A program made the position numbers and the translations under genes. DNA of 64,000 bases from Sediminibacterium sp. UBA657 (GTDB lineage: Bacteria > Bacteroidota > Bacteroidia > Chitinophagales > Chitinophagaceae): contig DBOB01000016.1 of NCBI GenBank assembly GCA_002299885.1, positions 47,797 through 111,796 on the forward strand, read 5' to 3'. The notes beneath the pieces were generated by a model. The model saw only the letters and a program-made list of their open reading frames with translations, searched no databases and was not told the DNA's origin. Of the stretch, positions 8,326 through 17,525 are shown one piece after another. Within the stretch, counting starts at the first letter, position 1. Each line of letters begins with the position of its first letter.

Positions 8326-10653
8326 TTACTTTGATTTAATAAAGGATTTAATTAATGCTGGCAGCAATACTAAGTTCGTAAGCGTACTTACTACTAAAGT
8401 AATCGAAGTCAACCAACCCAATGCTTTGGTTCCACCAAAATCACTAAAACAGAAAATAATAAAACCCGCCACCAATACCAAGGAAGTATAGATGATGCTA
8501 ATTCCTGTATGCTTGATTGTTTGTACCAAGGTGGTGTGCACTTGATAGTTTAAATGAGGCAATTCCTGTTTATAGTTCACTAAAAAACGAATTGTAACGT
8601 CTATTGCAATACCCAATGCCACACTAAATACTAAGACAGTCGATGGCTTTAAAGAAACACCTGTCCAGCCCATGATACCTGCTGTGATAAATAAAGGCAC
8701 GATATTAGGTATCAAAGAACAAATTAAAATTGGGAAAGACCTAAATAAGAAGATCATACAAATTGCAATCAGCAAGAATGCCCAGAAAATGGACTCTCCC
8801 AAACCTTTTACAATAAAATTACTTCCCTCTAAAAAAGTGACACTACTGCCAGTAATCACCACATTGTATTTAGCTGTATCAAAAATAGCAATAGAAGCAC
8901 TATCTATCTTTTGTAATAATATTGGAAGCTTAGCACTTCCGATATCCTTCATATTGACACTGATTCTTGTTTGGCGTTTAGCTGAATCAATGAATTTATT
9001 CAAAAGTTGAGCTGGATTATTCCCCGTTGGTTTTACACCCTCTTTTGGAGCAGCGCTTGCAAAATAAGGACCAATGAATGCCATTTCTGTTCCTGTTGGC
9101 ACTGCATAGGATAAACTATCTCCATCATAGAATGCTTGCTTGGCAAATTTGATACCTTCCAATAATCCTAATGGCTTACCCAATTCTGGTTGTTCTAATA
9201 AGAAAGTATTGAACTCCTCTATTTGCTCTAAAGGCTTGATAGATCTGATTAAGCCATTTGGTTTTTTAGTGTCTACTAATACCTCTAAAGGCATTACCCC
9301 ACCAGCATGTTGTTCAAACCATTTTAAGTCCGTATATAATTTATCCTGCTTAGGTAAATCGTCTACAATAAAAGCTTCTTTTTTAATTTGTAGAACGCCT
9401 ACCAATGAAATAATAATTGCAAGGATGGTAATTCCAAATACCCACTTCGTATGGGTAAATGCCCAACGTTCTATCTTAATCAATATCTTTTCTAAATATT
9501 GATTGTCTAGATAAAGAACATGTTTTGCTTTTGGAGCAGGTAAATAGGAAAGTACTGGAGGAATAAAAAACAAACTAATGAAAAATAAAATCATAATATT
9601 CAATCCAGATACCCATCCAAATTCTTTAAGTAAGGGGCTTTTGGTCAATGCAAATACAAAGAAACCAATCGCAGCGGTGATGTTACAAAATAAAGTCACA
9701 ACCCCCATCCTACCCACCATCTGCACAAGTGCCTTGTCCTTATCATTTGTCTCTCTATATGAAGTATGGTACTTATTTAAAAAGTAAATACAGTTTGGAA
9801 TCCCAATCACCACAATCAATGGCGGAATCAAAGCAGTCAATAAAGTAATCTTTTGTCCCAACAAGACCATTGTACCTAAACTCCAAATCACACCCATCAA
9901 GACCACAGCCAAGCTCATGATGGTAGCCGAAATGGATCTAAAGAAAAGTAATAATGTAATAGCTGATAAGACCAGTGACCCAATCAAAAACCAAAGCATT
10001 TCTTTTTTAATTCGATCTGCCATGATGGTTCTAATAAAAGGCAAGCCACTTATATGAACCTCTGTTTTGGTTGATTGACTAAAGTATTCTAGTTCATTTT
10101 GTATCGACCCAATGATTTTGGTTCTAGAAACACTATTAATTGAATCGGCGATAAAAGAAATCGCCATGATATAACTATTGCTATCGGGATTGTAGTACAA
10201 ATTTTGATAGAATGGCAAGTTCTCAAAAACGGATTTGTCTGCAAGCATTAAACTATCCGATGTATAGGGTGCATGGAATATTTTAGCAGCGTTGAACTTG
10301 GTCTCGACACTGTCTTTTGAAATCGTATAAGCAGTTGGAATACTCATCACCTCGGCCACAGCAGTATTTTGCTTAATGGTCTTATGCAAAGCATCTACTT
10401 GGTTAAAGAAATCTTTTGTATAAAATTGATCTGTCTTAAAACCTACAACGACTGTAGTACCATCTACACCATATTTTTTTACAAATTCATTATAGACAAT
10501 AAATTTAGGGTTGTCAGAAGGGATCGCTTTTGTATACTCATAACTAAGTTTAATTTGTACAGCAAAATAACCCATCACAACTGTGCTAAGGAGTATAAAA
10601 AACAAATAGGTTTTTTTATACTTTAAAATATTTTGTCCTAAACGATACCACAT
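8326..10653 (-). CDS. RND-superfamily exporter (MMPL-type)
   Basis: A 775-residue inner-membrane protein with the MMPL/HpnN-like arrangement: one N-terminal helix (about residues 15-33), a large extracytoplasmic domain, a block of five to six helices (about residues 215-375), a second extracytoplasmic domain and a second helix block (about residues 620-770). Internal duplication is evident from two similar GxxIDxTI/xxPxVxxIGIP-type segments. Proteins of this kind export lipids or hydrophobic molecules; the substrate here is unknown. It is the last gene of a minus-strand operon, 15 nt after the PAP2-like gene, and no membrane-fusion or TolC-like partner is adjacent. Confidence 0.85.
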   Translation of the reverse strand: MWYRLGQNILKYKKTYLFFILLSTVVMGYFAVQIKLSYEYTKAIPSDNPKFIVYNEFVKKYGVDGTTVVVGFKTDQFYTKDFFNQVDALHKTIKQNTAVAEVMSIPTAYTISKDSVETKFNAAKIFHAPYTSDSLMLADKSVFENLPFYQNLYYNPDSNSYIMAISFIADSINSVSRTKIIGSIQNELEYFSQSTKTEVHISGLPFIRTIMADRIKKEMLWFLIGSLVLSAITLLLFFRSISATIMSLAVVLMGVIWSLGTMVLLGQKITLLTALIPPLIVVIGIPNCIYFLNKYHTSYRETNDKDKALVQMVGRMGVVTLFCNITAAIGFFVFALTKSPLLKEFGWVSGLNIMILFFISLFFIPPVLSYLPAPKAKHVLYLDNQYLEKILIKIERWAFTHTKWVFGITILAIIISLVGVLQIKKEAFIVDDLPKQDKLYTDLKWFEQHAGGVMPLEVLVDTKKPNGLIRSIKPLEQIEEFNTFLLEQPELGKPLGLLEGIKFAKQAFYDGDSLSYAVPTGTEMAFIGPYFASAAPKEGVKPTGNNPAQLLNKFIDSAKRQTRISVNMKDIGSAKLPILLQKIDSASIAIFDTAKYNVVITGSSVTFLEGSNFIVKGLGESIFWAFLLIAICMIFLFRSFPILICSLIPNIVPLFITAGIMGWTGVSLKPSTVLVFSVALGIAIDVTIRFLVNYKQELPHLNYQVHTTLVQTIKHTGISIIYTSLVLVAGFIIFCFSDFGGTKALGWLTSITLVVSTLTNLVLLPALIKSFIKSK

Positions 10654-10668
10654 AAGCTTTGTTTTAAT

Positions 10669-11325
10669 TTAAACCACCCACAAATAAGCAGCAACCTGAG
10701 TGACCACCCCTATCAACAATCCTACAATTAATTCTTTTTTTGTATGATCACTTACAACCAATCTTGCACTAATGACCAATGCTGTTAAAAGTATAGCCAA
10801 TAGCACCCATACTGCATTGTTCACTGGATAAAAAACACTTACCAAAATTACAGAGGTCGTCAAACCAGCAATACCCATTGCATGCAGGCTTACTTTCATA
10901 AAATTATTCACCGTCATACCAATGGCACTTGCCACAAATATGCCTAAGTAAAAGAATTTTAAAGCAATTGGTTGGTCTGTAAAATTTCTACTGAGATAAT
11001 ACATCCACCAATAAAAAAACATAGTAATCACATAAGGAATAATTCTTTCCTTCTGAGTTCTCAAGAAAATACTATCGCTTAATTTTAATCTCCATAATAA
11101 GAATACAGCAAATGCTGGAAAGAAAGCTGTCAACCAAGCTACACTGAACAAACGCATCTTTAATTGCCATTCTGTAATACCAACAAATTCAAATGGTAAT
11201 ACTTGCATTAAAAAAAGAAAAAAATAAGTAGGGATAAAAAGTGGATGCAAAACATAAGACAATAAATGTGCAATATATTTGACTACTTTAGGTTGTGGAT
11301 TTTCCATAGTTGAATTGTCTACCAT
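10669..11325 (-). CDS. PAP2-like multi-pass membrane protein (degenerate phosphatase motifs)
   Basis: A 218-residue protein with about six membrane helices. Segments resembling the three PAP2 phosphatase signatures occur in order: QKERIIP (compare K-x6-RP), VSLHAMG (compare PSGH) and ARLVVSDHTKKE (compare SR-x5-H-x3-D). The middle motif retains S.H but lacks PSG, and the last aspartate is Glu, so activity is uncertain. The ATG at 11325 overlaps the rpoN stop by 7 nt; a second ATG at 11307 is possible. Being sandwiched between rpoN and an RND exporter suggests a lipid or undecaprenyl-phosphate-related membrane role, which is inference. Confidence 0.65.
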   Translation of the reverse strand: MVDNSTMENPQPKVVKYIAHLLSYVLHPLFIPTYFFLFLMQVLPFEFVGITEWQLKMRLFSVAWLTAFFPAFAVFLLWRLKLSDSIFLRTQKERIIPYVITMFFYWWMYYLSRNFTDQPIALKFFYLGIFVASAIGMTVNNFMKVSLHAMGIAGLTTSVILVSVFYPVNNAVWVLLAILLTALVISARLVVSDHTKKELIVGLLIGVVTQVAAYLWVV

Positions 11326-12857
11326 TCTTTTCTTAGTCTTGCGACTGGTATATTTAAAAGTTCTCTATATTTTGCAACGGTTCTTCTTGCAATATTGTAT
11401 CCCTTTTCTTGCAATTGATCTGTTAACTCATCATCACTCAGGGGCTTTAGTTTATCTTCCCCTTCGATTAATTCTCTAAGGATTGCTTTTACCTCTTTTG
11501 TACTCACTTCTTCGCCGCTATCTGTGGTTAAAGATTCACTAAAGAAATACTTTAATAAATAAGTACCAAATTCGGTTTGCACATACTTGCTGTTGGCCAC
11601 CCTACTCACCGTGGAAACATCTAGGTTTGTTTTTTCTGCAATGTCTTTTAAAATCATTGGACGAAGCGCTGTGGTATCTCCAGTCAAGAAGAATGCAGAC
11701 TGATAATCCAAAATTGCATTCATCGTCAACAATAAGGTCTGTTGTCTTTGCAGGATCATCTCAATAAACCATTTAGCTGAATCAATTTTTTGCTTAATAA
11801 AAAAGACCGCTTCCTTTTGAGACTTATCTTGTTTCTTTCCGCCCTCATATTCCTTCAACATCAACTTATAATCATCACTTATAACTAATGGTGGTGCATT
11901 GCGGCTATTTAATGTTAATTCTAATTTGCCATTGTTAATCAATACTGTAAAGTCTGGAATGATGTACATTTCTGCTTCATTGGTATAGCTCGTCTCCGCG
12001 CCTGGTTTTGGATTCAGTGTTAGAATCTGATGCAATACTTCCTTCATACCAGTTTCATCTAAGTGTAAACTCTTTTGAATTTTATCGTAGTGCTTTCTGG
12101 TAAACTCTTCAAAATATTTTTCTAAAATAAGGATCGCAATTTTTCTTGCTTCATCATCAGAATATAATTTTCCTCTGCTATCCGATAAATGGGGCGATTC
12201 GCCTTCTCCCTTTCTTCGTAATTGAATTAACAAACATTCTTTCAAGTCTCTTGCAGCTATACCAACTGGATCAAATGCTTGGACCTGTTTTAATATTTGT
12301 TCAATTTCTTTCTCCTCTACCCACATGCTTTGCTTAAATGCCAAGTCGTCTGCTATAGACTGCATGGCTCTTCTTAAATAACCATCATCATCTAAACTAC
12401 CTATGATTTGTTCTGCAATTTTAAATGCCCTTTCATCTAATGCGAGCATACTTAATTGATCCATCAATACTTCATGCAAACTCTGTTCCGCTTTAATCGG
12501 AATCACTTTGTCGTTATCTAGTTCGGGATAAAAATCGTCTCTTGTTTTATAATCTGCTACCTCATCATCATAACTGTATTCACTTAGCTCTTCGTTACTC
12601 ATCTCAAATTCATCTACAGGTACTGCTTCTTCATCATCATGCATATCCTGCAGCAATTCATCATTCATTTCTTCGGGAGATGTAAAGTCAGACTCGAGTA
12701 AGGCAACATCCACTTCTAAAGCTGGATTCTCCTCTAATTCTTCTTTAATTCTTTGTTCAATCTGCGCACTAGGAATTTGCAACAATTTCATCAATTGGAT
12801 TTGCTGAGGCGACAATCTTTGTAATTGTCTTTGCTGCATGGATTGTCCTAGTGCCAT
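11319..12857 (-). CDS. rpoN: RNA polymerase sigma-54 factor
   Basis: Directs RNA polymerase to -24/-12 promoters, dependent on AAA+ activators. At 512 residues it shows the Gln-rich region I (MQQRQLQRLSPQQIQLMK), an acidic region II (about residues 50-125), the core-binding region, the helix-turn-helix (DVSTVSRVANSKYV, about residues 410-423) and the diagnostic RpoN box ARRTVAKYRE near the C-terminus. The start at 12857 puts the activator-binding region I right at the N-terminus, as expected. It lies 9 nt after the DegT-family gene and overlaps the PAP2-like gene, so it belongs to a four-gene operon. No activator or -24/-12 promoter was seen in the window. Confidence 0.97.
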   Translation of the reverse strand: MALGQSMQQRQLQRLSPQQIQLMKLLQIPSAQIEQRIKEELEENPALEVDVALLESDFTSPEEMNDELLQDMHDDEEAVPVDEFEMSNEELSEYSYDDEVADYKTRDDFYPELDNDKVIPIKAEQSLHEVLMDQLSMLALDERAFKIAEQIIGSLDDDGYLRRAMQSIADDLAFKQSMWVEEKEIEQILKQVQAFDPVGIAARDLKECLLIQLRRKGEGESPHLSDSRGKLYSDDEARKIAILILEKYFEEFTRKHYDKIQKSLHLDETGMKEVLHQILTLNPKPGAETSYTNEAEMYIIPDFTVLINNGKLELTLNSRNAPPLVISDDYKLMLKEYEGGKKQDKSQKEAVFFIKQKIDSAKWFIEMILQRQQTLLLTMNAILDYQSAFFLTGDTTALRPMILKDIAEKTNLDVSTVSRVANSKYVQTEFGTYLLKYFFSESLTTDSGEEVSTKEVKAILRELIEGEDKLKPLSDDELTDQLQEKGYNIARRTVAKYRELLNIPVARLRKEW

Positions 12858-12866
12858 AACCTTAGC

Positions 12867-14066
12867 TTATGCTACCACTTTTTGCAATACTGCAAGAAAA
12901 GCAGCGCCTTTTTCATGCACTTGCTCTTCTGTCCAAACTAAACTAATTGCGGTTGAAATACATTTGCTCATAACTGCATCACTCTTAGAAAAATCAGTGC
13001 TTTGTAATGCAATCAATGCGCTTTGTTGTTCCTTGGATAAAGGATATAAACTGGTTGCATTTTTTAAATGATCCCATTTTCTGATATAATGCCAGTTATT
13101 TCCGTACCAATAAAAATTACCCGCAAGAATACCGGCCTCTTTGAATGCCGCAATGGCATTTTCAGTATGTTGTTGACTTGGCAAGAACCAAGTTAAAAAA
13201 CTATGACTATCTCCTGCTGGATCGGGCACCACTCTAAATTGAATGCCTGGCACTTGCTCTAAATAGGAACGTAAAATTTGGTTGTGCTTTTTTTGAATCG
13301 CTAAAAAAGTATCTAATTTTTTGATTTGTGCTAAACCTACCGCCGCATGTAGTTCACTGATACGGAAGTTATAGCCCAAAGCAGGATGTAAATCTGCGCC
13401 TCTGTCTACTCCTAAATGATCGTGTCCATGATCCGTGAATGCATCCGATTTAGTATACACATCTTTATCGTTGGTCATCACTACACCACCTTCACCACAT
13501 GTAATTGTTTTTACAAAATCAAATGAAAATGTACCTGCGTGACCAATGGTTCCTAAATGCTTTCCTTTATAAGTGCCTCCGATACTTTGACAAGCATCTT
13601 CTAATAAAATTAAATTATGTTCTTTACAAATAGCCACCAATGCATCCATATCCGCCATGCTTCCGCACATATGTACAGGCATCACACATTTTGTTTTTGG
13701 TGTAATGGCCGCTTTAACTGCAGCAGGTGATAAAGTCAAACTTTCGTCAATATCTACTAAAACAGGGATGGCACCCATACTTAAGATAGCTTCGAAACTT
13801 GCTACAAAAGTAAACGCAGGCATAATCACCTCGTCTCCAGCGCCTACACCTAAAGCAGCCATAGCTGTTGTCAAAGCTGCAGTTCCACTAGAGGTAAGTT
13901 GTGCATATTGCGAACCAAAAGTCGAGCAAACTGCTGCTTCTAACTCTTTGGATTTCCAAATTCCTTTTCTTGGTCCATCAAATCCGTAGCGCATTAAAAT
14001 GCCTGTCTCTAAGACATCATTTACTTCTTTCTTTTCTTCTGCTCCAAATAATTCAAAACCGGGCAT
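12867..14066 (-). CDS. DegT/DnrJ/EryC1/StrS family PLP-dependent aminotransferase
   Basis: A 399-residue sugar aminotransferase-like enzyme. The PLP region is visible: SSGTAALTTAM (phosphate binding, about residue 58), LLEDACQSIGG (Asp contacting the pyridine nitrogen) and FSFDFVKTITCGEGG, whose Lys is the likely Schiff-base residue (about residue 188). The usual SFHxxK is SFDFVK here, a mild variant. The family typically aminates nucleotide-linked keto-sugars for LPS or glycan synthesis, but no sugar-nucleotide genes are adjacent, so the substrate is unknown. It is the first gene of the operon leading into rpoN and has a clear promoter. Confidence 0.9.
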   Translation of the reverse strand: MPGFELFGAEEKKEVNDVLETGILMRYGFDGPRKGIWKSKELEAAVCSTFGSQYAQLTSSGTAALTTAMAALGVGAGDEVIMPAFTFVASFEAILSMGAIPVLVDIDESLTLSPAAVKAAITPKTKCVMPVHMCGSMADMDALVAICKEHNLILLEDACQSIGGTYKGKHLGTIGHAGTFSFDFVKTITCGEGGVVMTNDKDVYTKSDAFTDHGHDHLGVDRGADLHPALGYNFRISELHAAVGLAQIKKLDTFLAIQKKHNQILRSYLEQVPGIQFRVVPDPAGDSHSFLTWFLPSQQHTENAIAAFKEAGILAGNFYWYGNNWHYIRKWDHLKNATSLYPLSKEQQSALIALQSTDFSKSDAVMSKCISTAISLVWTEEQVHEKGAAFLAVLQKVVA

Positions 14067-14088
14067 ATGCTTGATTTTTAATGATAAA

Positions 14089-14096
14089 CAAAGGTA
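14089..14096 (-). promoter_or_regulatory. Bacteroidota -7 element for the DegT-rpoN operon
   Basis: The minus strand reads TACCTTTG, a perfect TAnnTTTG, 22 nt before the ATG of the DegT-family gene. Confidence 0.6.
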
Positions 14097-14159
14097 GTTT
14101 AAAAAATGAAAATTGAGGGTTTTTCCGTATTTTGCGTTCCTAAAAAAAGACTAGAACCC

Positions 14160-14570
14160 ATGGAGTATAACAAATTGATTTCCGTTTCAGGCATGTCAGG
14201 TTTATTTGAATTATTAACGAGCAAAAGTGATGGCGCTATTGCTAGATCCCTAGAGACGAATGTCACCCAATTCATCAGTTCTAGAGCCTACCAATTCTCT
14301 CATTTAGAGAGCATTGAAGTGTTTACCACCAAAGAGAATGTGTTTTTGGCAGAAGTATTTATTGAGATGGGTAAATCAAAAGAAGTCCTTCCGAATGAAA
14401 AAGATGCAAAAGCCACTCAAGCCTACTTTAAGAAAGTATTCCCTAACATGGATTTTGAGCGTGTATATGCCAGCGATATGAAGAAAATGGTGAAGTGGTT
14501 TGCACAATTACAAGAACATAAAGTGACCCCAACCTTACCTGAACTGGATGAGGAGGACACAGAAGCATAA
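14160..14570 (+). CDS. DUF5606 family protein
   Basis: A 136-residue cytoplasmic protein whose N-terminus (MEYNKLISVSGMSGLFELL) matches the beginning of the DUF5606 family, a Bacteroidota-restricted group of unknown function. The C-terminal half is charged and ends in an acidic tail (PELDEEDTEA). An in-frame ATG at 14106 lies upstream, but the 18 extra residues are unlike the family and a promoter-like GTATTTTG lies between, so the ATG at 14160 is preferred. It is monocistronic, closed by a strong terminator. The family recognition is from memory, hence moderate confidence. Confidence 0.75.
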   Translation: MEYNKLISVSGMSGLFELLTSKSDGAIARSLETNVTQFISSRAYQFSHLESIEVFTTKENVFLAEVFIEMGKSKEVLPNEKDAKATQAYFKKVFPNMDFERVYASDMKKMVKWFAQLQEHKVTPTLPELDEEDTEA

Positions 14571-14580
14571 GACTCATTTA

Positions 14581-14616
14581 AAAAAAGGCTTACCAATTTT
14601 CGGTAAGCCTTTTTTT
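14581..14616 (+). terminator. Intrinsic terminator after the DUF5606 gene
   Basis: GGCTTACC pairs with GGTAAGCC, extended by A and T runs, with a 7-nt loop and a T7 tail. Confidence 0.9.
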
Positions 14617-14645
14617 ATACTTAAATTGCCCTATATAAATTCGAT

Positions 14646-16322
14646 ATGAAAAAAATAGTTTTAGGTGTTTTATTATTAGCAGGATTGGCCACTAGCATTC
14701 AGGCACAAAAAATGAGTGAAAAAAAATGGGTTAGAAAACAATTTTCTGCCTTAAACTTGAATGAAAAGATTGGCCAGTTGATGGTCATTAGAGCACATAG
14801 CAACTGGTCACAAGATAAACTTGACTCAATTTCAAACTTAATTCAACAATACAATGTTGGTGGACTTTGCTTTTTTCAAGGCGGTCCTGTTCGACAAGCT
14901 TTACAAACCAATGCTTATCAAAGTATTGCTAAAACACCTTTATTCATTGCCATAGACGCAGAATGGGGATTAGGTATGCGCTTAGATAGTGTGGAGTCTT
15001 TCCCAAGACAACTTTCGATGGGTGCATTTGCTTCAAGCAATTCAGTGTACCAAATGGGTGCGGCCATTGCAGCACAATTAAAAAGATTGGGCATTCAAAT
15101 TAATTATGGTCCAGTAGTTGATGTCAATAATAATCCATCAAATCCTGTCATCAATGATCGTAGTTTTGGTCAGAGTAAAGCACAGGTGATTCAACAAGGT
15201 ATTGCGTATATGAAAGGCATGCAAGACAATGGTATCATGGCCACTGCCAAGCATTTCCCAGGACATGGAGACGTGAATGTGGATTCACATTTTGATTTGC
15301 CTGTCATTAATAAGTCAAAAGCAGAGTTGGATAGCCTAGAACTTGTCCCATTCAAAGCATTGATCGATGCAGGCATTGAATCCATCATGGTGGCACATTT
15401 ATCGGTTCCTGCAATTGATGATAGACCAAAATATGCCACTTCTATCTCTCCAAATGCAGTGAATGGATTATTGAAAAAAGAGTTGGGTTTTAAAGGTATT
15501 AGTGTGACGGATGCGATGGATATGAAGGCAATTGCGAATTACTTCCCTCAAGGAGAAGCTAATGTACAAGCCATTCTTGCAGGAAACGACATGTTATGTT
15601 TACCGGGTGATCTTGGACAATCTATTAAAAAAATCAGATCAGCTATTAAAGAAAGAAGGCTTAAGCGTTCTGATATCAATGCAAGAGTTAAAAAAATATT
15701 AACCGCTAAATATAAACACGGATTAGACCTCCCACAACAAATTGATACCAACAATATTATTGCAGACTTGAACCAATCTGTAGGTACCATCAATGCTGAA
15801 ATGGCGCAACAATCCCTTACATTTTTAAGGGCCACAAATAGTCCAATCTTAAACAATAAGACCGCCTATATTGCCTTTAATGCAAAGGCAGCTAATGTAT
15901 TTACAGCTGCAATTTCAAGTGCATATGGTGTAAAAATTTTCTATACAAATGGTAAAGATGCGAATGAATTGGCAATGATCAATGATAGCTTAAAAGCATA
16001 TGATCAAGTGATTGTTGGCCTGCATGGATATAGCCGAAGACCTGCAAATCATTTTGAACTACCAGCAGCCACTTTAGATTTCTTAAACCAAAAAGGGCAT
16101 GAAAATTGGATACATTTAATTTTTGGAAACCCTTATGCTGTTGGAGACTTTAATACAATCAATAATATTTTATTTGCTTTTGAAGATACAAAATACAGTC
16201 ACGCAGCTGTACAAAAGTGGCTTGAAGGTAAACTACAAGCAAGTGGTACTTTGCCAGTAACGATTAGTCCTGAATTGAAATACGGAACGCTTTCTGAAGC
16301 CTTATTAAAAAAAAAATTCTAG
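14646..16322 (+). CDS. Glycoside hydrolase family 3 (NagZ-like), N-terminal part of a GH3-serine hydrolase fusion
   Basis: A 558-residue exported protein with signal peptide (cleaved near AQ, residue 20). The GH3 TIM barrel is complete: KHFPGHGDVNVDSHFD (about residues 202-217; the KHFPGHG...DSH signature with the His general-acid loop of NagZ) and VTDAMDM (about residue 283, nucleophile Asp). A GH3 C-terminal alpha/beta domain follows. It probably cleaves N-acetylglucosamine from muropeptides or chitin-like glycans. Translation ends at TAG directly after a run of ten A (16307-16316), while the other part of a well-known Bacteroidota fusion (GH3 plus beta-lactamase fold) continues in the -1 frame. 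This looks like a frameshift, a slippage site or a sequencing error. Confidence 0.9.
   Translation: MKKIVLGVLLLAGLATSIQAQKMSEKKWVRKQFSALNLNEKIGQLMVIRAHSNWSQDKLDSISNLIQQYNVGGLCFFQGGPVRQALQTNAYQSIAKTPLFIAIDAEWGLGMRLDSVESFPRQLSMGAFASSNSVYQMGAAIAAQLKRLGIQINYGPVVDVNNNPSNPVINDRSFGQSKAQVIQQGIAYMKGMQDNGIMATAKHFPGHGDVNVDSHFDLPVINKSKAELDSLELVPFKALIDAGIESIMVAHLSVPAIDDRPKYATSISPNAVNGLLKKELGFKGISVTDAMDMKAIANYFPQGEANVQAILAGNDMLCLPGDLGQSIKKIRSAIKERRLKRSDINARVKKILTAKYKHGLDLPQQIDTNNIIADLNQSVGTINAEMAQQSLTFLRATNSPILNNKTAYIAFNAKAANVFTAAISSAYGVKIFYTNGKDANELAMINDSLKAYDQVIVGLHGYSRRPANHFELPAATLDFLNQKGHENWIHLIFGNPYAVGDFNTINNILFAFEDTKYSHAAVQKWLEGKLQASGTLPVTISPELKYGTLSEALLKKKF
16307..16316 (+). other. A10 homopolymer at the frame break (slippage candidate)
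   Basis: Ten consecutive A. In the upstream frame the codons are TTA TTA AAA AAA AAA TTC TAG TAG; in the -1 frame the run continues openly as AAA AAA AAA ATT CTA GTA GAC into the serine hydrolase. One added A, a -1 ribosomal slip or transcriptional slippage would join the two frames into a protein of about 959 residues. Confidence 0.75.
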
Positions 16323-17524
16323 TAGACTCGATTCTTCCAGCAACTATTGATCAGACTCAGCTTGTAAAAATCGATTCCATTGTTGCAGATGCAATCTTGA
16401 AAGGTGCCATACCAGGTTGTCAAGTATTGGTGGCAAAAAACAATCAAATTGTTTTCAATAAAAGCTATGGTACCATTGCCGGAGCTCAAAGTCCAGAAGT
16501 GACCAATGCAACCTTATACGACCTTGCTTCTATGACAAAGACAAGTGCAACAACTGTTGCAATTATGAAATTGGTAGAGGAAGGCAAGGTGGACATTGAA
16601 AAAACAATTGGCGATTATTTACCTTGGGTAGTTGGGAATGCAAAAGCTAAAATTCGATTAAAGGATTTATTAATTCATGAAGCTGGATTGTACCCATATA
16701 TTAAGTTTTACGAATCACTTTTAAATGCAGACGGTAGTATCAATTCAAAATGGATAGTACCTGTCCAAGACGCTGACCACCAATTGATGGTTACACCAGG
16801 TAAATACCTTGCAAATAATTGGATGGATAGTATTCGAATGAAAATTTTGAATAGCCCTGTGACTGCACCAGGCAAATACGTTTACAGTGACAATGATTTT
16901 ATTTTTTTAGGCAATATTGTAGAACAAGTGACTGGAATGAATCTTCAAGATTATTGTACAAAAACTTTCTACGGTCCAATGCAAATGCACAGTACTGGCT
17001 TTTTACCACTTGAAAGAGCAAACAAATCCAGTATTGCAGCATCAGAATTAGATAATTATTTTAGAAAAGAACTCATTCAGGGATCTGTTCATGACGAAGG
17101 TGCTTCCACAATGGGAGGCATCGCAGGGCATGCTGGTTTATTTAGCAATGCAACTGATATAGCAAAATTGTATATGATGCTATTGAATGGTGGACAATGG
17201 GATGGTCAACAATATTTAAAACCATCTACTATACAATGGTTTACTAGCTACCAATCACCAACTAGCAGAAGAGGACTTGGATTTGATAAAACTGCCAGAG
17301 ACAATGCCAGTTCAAAAGATCCTTATCCTAGCTTAAGTGCACCACCTAGCGTGTTTGGCCATACAGGATTCACTGGAACATGTGTTTGGGCCGACCCAGA
17401 CAATCAACTATTGTATGTTTTTCTTTCTAACAGGGTCTATCCAACAAGAGACAATAAAGCTTTTAGCGCTCTAAACCTGAGAGCAAAAATTCAAGAACAA
17501 ATTTATCAAGCGATAAAAAAATAA
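16307..17524 (+). CDS. Serine hydrolase (beta-lactamase/class C PBP fold), C-terminal part of the GH3 fusion
   Basis: A beta-lactamase-related serine hydrolase of class C/esterase type. The SxxK nucleophile motif is SMTK in DLASMTKTSATT, the second motif reads YSDND (in place of YxN) and a late FGHTGFTG supplies the HxG/KTG-like strand. The frame is open back to the A10 run and has no ATG in the first stretch; the earliest candidate start is TTG at 16397, which would already cut into the domain. This argues that it is normally made as the C-terminal half of the GH3 protein. The porZ start lies 1 nt after its stop. In fused relatives the two domains are thought to act together in cell-wall recycling. 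Confidence 0.85.
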   Translation, partial: KKKILVDSILPATIDQTQLVKIDSIVADAILKGAIPGCQVLVAKNNQIVFNKSYGTIAGAQSPEVTNATLYDLASMTKTSATTVAIMKLVEEGKVDIEKTIGDYLPWVVGNAKAKIRLKDLLIHEAGLYPYIKFYESLLNADGSINSKWIVPVQDADHQLMVTPGKYLANNWMDSIRMKILNSPVTAPGKYVYSDNDFIFLGNIVEQVTGMNLQDYCTKTFYGPMQMHSTGFLPLERANKSSIAASELDNYFRKELIQGSVHDEGASTMGGIAGHAGLFSNATDIAKLYMMLLNGGQWDGQQYLKPSTIQWFTSYQSPTSRRGLGFDKTARDNASSKDPYPSLSAPPSVFGHTGFTGTCVWADPDNQLLYVFLSNRVYPTRDNKAFSALNLRAKIQEQIYQAIKK

Positions 17525-17525
17525 G

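Noticed and set aside
14106..14159. Upstream in-frame ATG extending the DUF5606 protein by 18 residues
   Set aside because: The extra residues do not fit the family, and a promoter-like element lies within the stretch.
14636..14643. TAAATTCG as a promoter for the GH3 gene
   Set aside because: It ends 2 nt before the ATG, so the transcript would begin inside the coding sequence.
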